From a virus: a stretch of DNA of 32,425 nucleotides. A program made the translations under genes and the position numbers. The notes beneath the pieces were generated by a model. The model had not been told where the DNA came from. It ran no database searches and saw only the letters and a list, made by a program, of their open reading frames with translations. Location of the stretch: IMG/VR virus record IMGVR_UViG_3300044619_000612, positions 1 to 32,425 of that record; one strand, 5' to 3'. Positions 25,087 through 30,682 of this stretch are shown in pieces (position 1 is the first letter of the stretch; every line of letters starts with the position of its first letter).

Positions 25087-25112
25087 GTGTGTGATCTCCT
25101 TAATGGAAACGA

Positions 25113-25129
25113 GGCCATTGTTGTTGGCC
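25113..25129 (-). promoter_or_regulatory. Leader hairpin upstream of the 217-aa gene
   Basis: GGCCA and TGGCC (5 bp) enclose a 7-base loop in the leader between the post-capsid terminator and the 217-aa gene. It may affect processing or initiation; the evidence is structure only. Confidence 0.35.
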
Positions 25130-25143
25130 CATTTTGAGGTTTG

Positions 25144-25187
25144 AAAAAGAAAAGGGGAAGGGAAGGTGTTTAGCCTCCCCCTCCCCT
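25144..25187 (-). terminator. Rho-independent terminator after capsid genes
   Basis: On the minus strand, a 14-base arm (AGGGGAGGGGGAGG) pairs with CCTTCCCTTCCCCT, including G-U wobbles. It is followed by TTTTTCTTTTT. It lies about 45 nt after the stop of the 197-aa gene and before the tail genes, so it can reduce transcription of downstream genes relative to capsid genes. Confidence 0.85.
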
Positions 25188-25231
25188 CATCTTATGTTAG
25201 CCACTAGTCCTTGTGGCGAGGTCTTCCCTAC

Positions 25232-25825
25232 TTACGCGCCAGAACTATCATCAAGATAGTCATAGACGTTCTGACCCGAGAACTGACCAAGGGCCTCGCT
25301 AGGAGCGGTGTACTCAATCGTGACAATGAACTCACGAGCGGTGGTCACAGCAGTCGTCGGGTTAGCGGTCAGCGTCAGCGCCAGATCGAAAATACCGTCC
25401 AGCTCCGCGAGCTTAGCGCCGGTCGGAACCGTGTTGGTGATGGTACGACCAGCAGCACGCAGATTGGTCTGCATCGCAGTACCAGTCACAAACGACTCCG
25501 AACGATCAGCCGAAATGGAGGTCGAGAGGTACGGGTTAGTCGAGGCATTGAACGCCTTACGCGGATTACGCACTGCGCGGATGGCGGTCACACCAGCCGT
25601 AGCAGTCACACCCGTCGAGGAGTCCAGCTGATCGTTCTCGAAACGAACGCGCAGAATCCGAGCACGGCTCGGGTCAACACGCAGGAATCGGAAAACGTCC
25701 GTGTTAGCCGCAGCAACACCTGCGGGAATAGTGATCTTAGCGGTCTGCGCAACAATAGCGCCTTCTTGCGAGCCGGAGATAGGCAGGCCGCCATTCGCCA
25801 TCAGCTCAGAGGTATAGATTGCCAT
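25232..25825 (-). CDS. Putative head decoration or minor capsid protein (197 aa)
   Basis: 197-residue, Ala/Thr-rich, beta-predicted protein with low charge, typical of abundant virion surface proteins. Its start context is excellent (AAAGGAGG, then 9 nt, then ATG at 25825). It lies directly after the major capsid gene and before the terminator, so it is probably expressed at the same high level. Together these suggest a decoration or cement protein. No family was recognised by eye. Confidence 0.6.
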   Translation of the reverse strand: MAIYTSELMANGGLPISGSQEGAIVAQTAKITIPAGVAAANTDVFRFLRVDPSRARILRVRFENDQLDSSTGVTATAGVTAIRAVRNPRKAFNASTNPYLSTSISADRSESFVTGTAMQTNLRAAGRTITNTVPTGAKLAELDGIFDLALTLTANPTTAVTTAREFIVTIEYTAPSEALGQFSGQNVYDYLDDSSGA

Positions 25826-25844
25826 TTAGTGTGTCCTCCTTTGA

Positions 25845-26861
25845 TTACTCAGATGCCGCAGTTTCGATACGGACACCCCAACGCTCGTTGAGTCGGGTTG
25901 CGCAGTAGTAGTAGATGTACGACGCAAAACCGCGCTGACCCATCGGGTCGGTCTTATCAGCGGTGCCGGGCGGAACCACAGTGATCTTCATATCGTTAGC
26001 ACCGGCAAGCGTAGTCGTGCCCCAGAAATCCTCAGCCATCACGACAATCGGATACACGTCAACCGCAGCACCATCGCGCGAACGAACGCCCGTGGTGGTG
26101 GAGCTACCAGTGCCCCAGAACGGCTCAAGGTGCGGGGTGAGACAGAAGCGGATACCCTCGCACTGACCAATCTCATACTGGTTCAGGCGAGCACCCGGAT
26201 TACCGTAGCGCTGGTACTCAATGAACTTGTCCAGATCACGGAGATCAGCGTCGAGGTCACGATGACCGACAGCCACGTAAGCCTCGGGAACCGGCTCGCT
26301 GGCCTGATTCTGGCTGCCAGAGATCATCTTGGTCAGGAACTTGCCGTGGTTGTTGGCCAGAAGGTTAGTGGCCTTTCGGACCTGGGCAAGCTGAAGAACG
26401 TCTTCAACCGTTCCACGAGTCGTGGCCGAGCCGGCATAGATAACCTGAGTACCGCCGGTCAAGGTCTGCCAAGCGACCAGTTCCTTCTGGGTCTTAATCT
26501 TCTCGCCCAGCAGAGTACCGATGTCACTCAGACCAACATCCGAGTGAAGGTCATACATCTTGTCAGTGACAGGAATATACGAGCCGTACTGGTCAATCTT
26601 GTCCGACACAGTTTCCATCTGGAAATTATCGGCTGCGGGGGTAACACCTTCCACAAGGGTGTTGGTGTCAACATCCAGCGGCACATAGCGCTTCCAGACA
26701 ATGTTTTCGCCCTTGTTACGGGGCAGCGGGGTCTTCTGGGCGAACTTGTCCAGCATGACTTGGGGCTGGGCGTGGGCAAGAGCCTTGGGCACAGCGTACA
26801 GATCAACGCGCTGCTGAATGCTGGCGCTATTGAGAGTCAGGAAACCCTGATTAATGGTCAT
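25845..26861 (-). CDS. Major capsid protein, N4-gp56 family
   Basis: 338-residue HK97-fold major capsid protein of the N4-gp56 family. Recognisable family elements include the N-terminal region with K-G-E-N-I-V-W-K-R-Y-V-P-L, L-V-E-G-V-T-P-A, the Q-Y-G-S-Y-I-P-V-T-D-K-M-Y-D segment, L-G-E-K, and the C-terminal D-P-M-G-Q-R-G-F and L-N-E-R-W-G-V-R-I-E. No prohead protease region is apparent. The ATG at 26861 has AAGGAGG followed by a 10-nt spacer, one of the strongest ribosome sites in the window. The scaffold gene lies just upstream, as expected. Confidence 0.92.
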   Translation of the reverse strand: MTINQGFLTLNSASIQQRVDLYAVPKALAHAQPQVMLDKFAQKTPLPRNKGENIVWKRYVPLDVDTNTLVEGVTPAADNFQMETVSDKIDQYGSYIPVTDKMYDLHSDVGLSDIGTLLGEKIKTQKELVAWQTLTGGTQVIYAGSATTRGTVEDVLQLAQVRKATNLLANNHGKFLTKMISGSQNQASEPVPEAYVAVGHRDLDADLRDLDKFIEYQRYGNPGARLNQYEIGQCEGIRFCLTPHLEPFWGTGSSTTTGVRSRDGAAVDVYPIVVMAEDFWGTTTLAGANDMKITVVPPGTADKTDPMGQRGFASYIYYYCATRLNERWGVRIETAASE

Positions 26862-26889
26862 TGTTTTCTATCCTCCTTGATAGATTGAA

Positions 26890-28167
26890 TTACAGTTTAC
26901 CCTCTTGGGTTGCTTTGATTACCTCGGCAACGAGGGCTTCGTACTCGGGACTGCCGTAAGGCGGCGGATTCTTTCGACGCTCTTCGAGGCTTAGTTTTTG
27001 TTGCGGGGGAGGCGCGCTCCTAGCAGGCTGAGCAGCACTCGTAGTCAAGCGCGCCTGCCGGGCCTGCTGGACTTGAGCCGCACGAGGATCAACCTCGGGC
27101 TGGGATGGCTGCTGAGTGGGCTGTTGCTGCTGGACGTAACCGTGGGCTGCGTTGTACTGGCTTGCCCATTCAGGGTAGTAGTTCTTCAGAAGCTCTTTGT
27201 GGACAGACGGGCTGAAAGGGTCAGCCTGATACCACCGCTGAAGATGCTCTGGCATTTCCTGAAGGAACTGCTGCCAAGGACTCCACTTAGTCTTCGGATC
27301 AACGTAGTCGATGAAGTCAAGGGCTCCGGGCATCTGACGCTCAAGCTCGAAGCGGCTCTGTTCAACGAGACGAGCCTCCTCTTGCTCTGCCAACTTAACC
27401 TTCAGTTCTTCCACGGCAGACATATCAACCTTCGGAACCGAGCTAGCCATCAGCTGCTGGGTTTCGAGGAGCGCGTCTCGCGTAGTTTCGAGTAGATCGG
27501 CTAGCTCTGGGTCAGGACCACGAAGCTTTGCGATCTTCTCGTTGAGTTCTTGAATCTTCTTGGCTGTCGCGGTCTGCGTGTTAGCTGGAGTAGCGGTCGG
27601 GTTCGACGGCTGGCTAACCGCTCCATCGCGGAGCTTTTGTTCAAGTTCTTCGCGGAGTTTCTTTTCTTCCGCGTATTTCTTTTGGAACGTAGGTTCTCGC
27701 CCCACAACGGAGCGATAACGTTGCTCGTGGTATTCACGGGCTTTACGTTCTTGTTCGAGTCGCTCTTCGACAAGCTTACGAACATCTGGCGTAAGGGAGT
27801 TGAGCCAGTCCTCGGTCGATCCACTCGGGGAATTGGCGCCATCCTTGGCACCCGGACTCTCATCTGTCCCCTCTTTACTGATGACTTCGGTCTTAGCTTC
27901 GGCATCCGGAGGCTGAATGGTGTTATCGGCGGGAGGTGTCTCCGGCCTACCAGTCGCGCTCGGTGCTTCTTCACTGTCGGGCTTTGCATCCCCTAGAAAA
28001 ATCTTGACTTCGCGTTCCGCTTTCTCGATCTCTTCTTGATTACCCGAAGACAACGCTCCGATGTACTTTTCTTGGAGTTCGGTGTAGCGTCTTTCTAGAT
28101 CACCGCTATTGTCAGGTTGGGGCTGATTGTACTGTTGTTCAGTCTGGTTGTCAATAGTGTCGCTCAT
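26890..28167 (-). CDS. Capsid scaffolding protein
   Basis: 425-residue, acidic and Gln/Pro/Glu-rich protein with long charged helices and coiled-coil patterns (for example the E-E-K-K-L-R-E-E-L-E-Q-K-L region), disordered Pro/Gln segments near the C-terminus and a basic end. This composition and the location between portal and major capsid genes are characteristic of podoviral scaffolds, which guide procapsid assembly and then leave. The ATG at 28167 has AGAGGA upstream. Scaffold sequences diverge greatly, so the call depends on composition and synteny. Confidence 0.8.
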   Translation of the reverse strand: MSDTIDNQTEQQYNQPQPDNSGDLERRYTELQEKYIGALSSGNQEEIEKAEREVKIFLGDAKPDSEEAPSATGRPETPPADNTIQPPDAEAKTEVISKEGTDESPGAKDGANSPSGSTEDWLNSLTPDVRKLVEERLEQERKAREYHEQRYRSVVGREPTFQKKYAEEKKLREELEQKLRDGAVSQPSNPTATPANTQTATAKKIQELNEKIAKLRGPDPELADLLETTRDALLETQQLMASSVPKVDMSAVEELKVKLAEQEEARLVEQSRFELERQMPGALDFIDYVDPKTKWSPWQQFLQEMPEHLQRWYQADPFSPSVHKELLKNYYPEWASQYNAAHGYVQQQQPTQQPSQPEVDPRAAQVQQARQARLTTSAAQPARSAPPPQQKLSLEERRKNPPPYGSPEYEALVAEVIKATQEGKL

Positions 28168-28190
28168 GTTTCTTGTGATCCTCTTTGATT

Positions 28191-28210
28191 AGCGGCCCGA
28201 ATGGGCGGCT
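28191..28210 (-). promoter_or_regulatory. Intergenic hairpin between the 65-aa gene and scaffold gene
   Basis: AGC-C-GCCC / GGGC-C-GCT forms a 7-bp stem with one C-C mismatch around a 4-base loop. There is no T-run, so it is not a clear terminator. It could be an RNA processing or stability element. Confidence 0.3.
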
Positions 28211-28229
28211 GGGGACGGTTGAGAGGGGG

Positions 28230-28427
28230 CTAGTACGCTTTCTCAAGGGCAACCTTGAGTTTACTGATTTCGTCCCACCGACCTCTCAACTTATCGGTTT
28301 CGGACTGATCGCCTTCTCGAAAGATGGCTTTGGTAACGTGTTGCTCATGATCCTCTAGTAGTTTCTTAATCCACCGGAAGGTTCCGCTGTCGGGGTCTAC
28401 AAAGAACCCGTCTACTTCTTTTGCCAT
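28230..28427 (-). CDS. Small conserved-position protein between portal and scaffold (65 aa)
   Basis: 65-residue charged, mostly helical protein with a V-D-G-F-F-V-D-P-D-S-G-T-F-R-W start. Its ATG overlaps the portal stop (TAATG), so it is translationally coupled to the portal. A small gene in this place occurs in many podoviruses, often of unknown role in head assembly. No domain was recognised. Confidence 0.7.
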   Translation of the reverse strand: MAKEVDGFFVDPDSGTFRWIKKLLEDHEQHVTKAIFREGDQSETDKLRGRWDEISKLKVALEKAY

Positions 28428-30682
28428 TAGACACCCGATCCTGTTTTAGCCTTGAGTTGCATTTCCTCGCGCATGAGTGCTCGTTCCGACGCACCTTCAG
28501 CCGCTTGAATACCAGCAAGAAACCGATTGGTCTCATCAACCATATTCTGCTTCTCAAGCTGGGCAATGACCTTGGCTCGGTCAGCTTCGCTACGAGCTGC
28601 AAGCTGAAGCATGGCAATCTCACGCTCAGTCTGAACTTGAAGCACTCGGCTCTGGGCATCGAACTTACGAGCCTCAATCTGCTCAAGCTGGACCATCTCC
28701 TCCAAGCGAAGCTGCTGGAGTTGCTTGGTAGACTCAAACTGGAACTTCTCTCGCTCAAAGGCCAAACGCTCTCGCTCCATCTCCACACGGCTTTGCTCCA
28801 CTTGAAGCTTAACCATGTTTGGATCGGGAGGCTGAGGTTGCTGAGCACGCTCTTGACGAATCTGCTCCACTTGCTCAGGGGTACGAATAATACCCATCTC
28901 AGGTAGACGCATCATCGTGAGGCGAGCACGGGTCATGCTACTTTGGTCAACGTGGTCAGCCAACTCCGGGTTCTGGGCTGCTTCGACCGACAACTTCTCA
29001 ATGTTGGCAAGCTGGATTTGCTTGTTTCGCAGCTCCGTAGAACTACGAACATCCACTTCGAAGTCGAAGTTAGCGAACTCTGGCCGTAGGTTGTACTGAA
29101 TGTTCCAATGGTACATGCGATCAATCAACTTCTGGGTGATGTAATCATCCCAGCTTTCAGCCTTCATATCGGTCACAATTGTGGCCGCTTGCTGGAGAAT
29201 CGCCATTCCCGTGGCTGAGTCACCCCCCACCTGAGCACCGCCCATCCCACCTGCAATCAGGTTGATACCCGACTCCTCTTGTGCCCATTGCTGAGCAAGT
29301 TGGAGAAGAGGCATCAGAGAAGGAGTGACGTTAGCCGGGACAAACTCCTTGAACACTTGCGAGACATCTTGCAAGGTCGAATCCGTCACATTAAGGATCA
29401 TGTGCGGACGAAGAGTCCAATCACCGCCTTGCGGCTCAACGTAATCCTTGTTGACGATGATGATCGGACCCGACGAGATACTTGCATTGTCAAGTATCAT
29501 GTGTAGAGTAGACGTGTGGATACGCTGACTATCTTCCATCTCAATGGGAAGACCGAAACCGAACGGACTGTTGGGGTCTTTCTCCCACACACACGCCATG
29601 TAAGGCAGCTCGTAAGCCCCTTCAATGGCCTCTAGAGAGGCTCGGATAACCCGACCGTTACACACCCACACCTCGCCCATGTAAGAGTTACCAAGGCTGT
29701 CGTAGGTGGGTTGCAGGCCAAGCGCGTTAGCTTGCTCAACCGAGATAGGTCCGTTGTACTCGATGACGACGTACTTGTGCTTGAGGTAGTTCTCACCCGA
29801 GTCGGTTTGAGCGCGTACGTCCGAGAAGAACTCAGCGTTGTACTCATCCGGTCCGTTCTTCAACAGATCGCGGATAGCTTCGTCGAAGAATCCTTCGGAC
29901 GTAGCCAGCTTAGCGAACTGAGTCTTGGACATCGGGTGGATTTCGATAGCCCACTCTGCATCACAAATGTCGTTGACCGTCGTATCCGGATAGAACATCC
30001 ACGGATCAACACGGTAGACTTCGGGAGCGGGAATCGTCTCGTACACGGGGATCGCTACGAGAGCACCATCAGGCGCTTGCGTGGATTGATACACACGCTT
30101 GGGCTTGAGGCTGGGGACCGGGCCTTTGAGGATACCCGTGCCAAGGCGAACCATGTCGGAGATCGCTTGACGGGCTTTGGGTCCGTACTTGGTAGCACTC
30201 AGTTGATCGTAGATTTCTTGCTCAAGGGCTCGGGAAGCATTCGCCGCGAGAGCGGGGTCTACGTCAGGTCGGGGACTGGGCTTGATGTCCCAGTTCTTGT
30301 CTCCCCCGGAGAATTGCTGAGACCAAATCTGAGCCTCGGCAATCTTGCACTTTTCTGACACGAGGTTGTGATCCGGTCGAACCCGGTTAACCCCTTGCGT
30401 GTGTGAGTCGATAGTATTACCGCGACTCGAACTCTTGTTCCCTAGGAGTAGGCGTGTTCCTCGTCGCCACTCTTCTTCTTTCGTGTTACGGTCGGAGGAG
30501 GCGAGTCGCCATTTCTCTTCAATAGAGTGAGCCAACCCGTCAAGTAGCTGACGGCGCTGGTTATCGATGGCTTCCGCTTCCTCTTGAATCCGCATCATCT
30601 CTTCGGGGCTAAGTTCGATCTCGGCAACGATGACTGCATCTACGGGGGCTTCCCTAGATATCGTACCTGCGGCCTGATCCAT
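28427..30682 (-). CDS. Portal protein
   Basis: 751-residue head-tail connector that forms the dodecameric DNA channel and docks the terminase. Visible features are an N-terminal helical region with an S-S-D-R-N-T-K-E-E-E-W-R-R segment, a large mixed central part with Y-R-V-D-P-W-M-F-Y-P-D, and the P-Y-M-A-C-V-W-E-K-D-P-N-S-P-F-G-F-G-L-P segment typical of podoviral portals of this size. A very long charged helix follows at about residues 620-745, consistent with a barrel extension into the capsid. The length matches N4-type portals. The ATG at 30682 has AAGGAGG upstream and overlaps the terminase end by 29 nt. Confidence 0.9.
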   Translation of the reverse strand: MDQAAGTISREAPVDAVIVAEIELSPEEMMRIQEEAEAIDNQRRQLLDGLAHSIEEKWRLASSDRNTKEEEWRRGTRLLLGNKSSSRGNTIDSHTQGVNRVRPDHNLVSEKCKIAEAQIWSQQFSGGDKNWDIKPSPRPDVDPALAANASRALEQEIYDQLSATKYGPKARQAISDMVRLGTGILKGPVPSLKPKRVYQSTQAPDGALVAIPVYETIPAPEVYRVDPWMFYPDTTVNDICDAEWAIEIHPMSKTQFAKLATSEGFFDEAIRDLLKNGPDEYNAEFFSDVRAQTDSGENYLKHKYVVIEYNGPISVEQANALGLQPTYDSLGNSYMGEVWVCNGRVIRASLEAIEGAYELPYMACVWEKDPNSPFGFGLPIEMEDSQRIHTSTLHMILDNASISSGPIIIVNKDYVEPQGGDWTLRPHMILNVTDSTLQDVSQVFKEFVPANVTPSLMPLLQLAQQWAQEESGINLIAGGMGGAQVGGDSATGMAILQQAATIVTDMKAESWDDYITQKLIDRMYHWNIQYNLRPEFANFDFEVDVRSSTELRNKQIQLANIEKLSVEAAQNPELADHVDQSSMTRARLTMMRLPEMGIIRTPEQVEQIRQERAQQPQPPDPNMVKLQVEQSRVEMERERLAFEREKFQFESTKQLQQLRLEEMVQLEQIEARKFDAQSRVLQVQTEREIAMLQLAARSEADRAKVIAQLEKQNMVDETNRFLAGIQAAEGASERALMREEMQLKAKTGSGV

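Noticed and set aside
26130-26888. Plus-strand open frame (252 codons) opposite the major capsid gene
   Set aside because: The capsid protein on the minus strand is clearly recognised and has a strong ribosome site; the reverse frame is a shadow.
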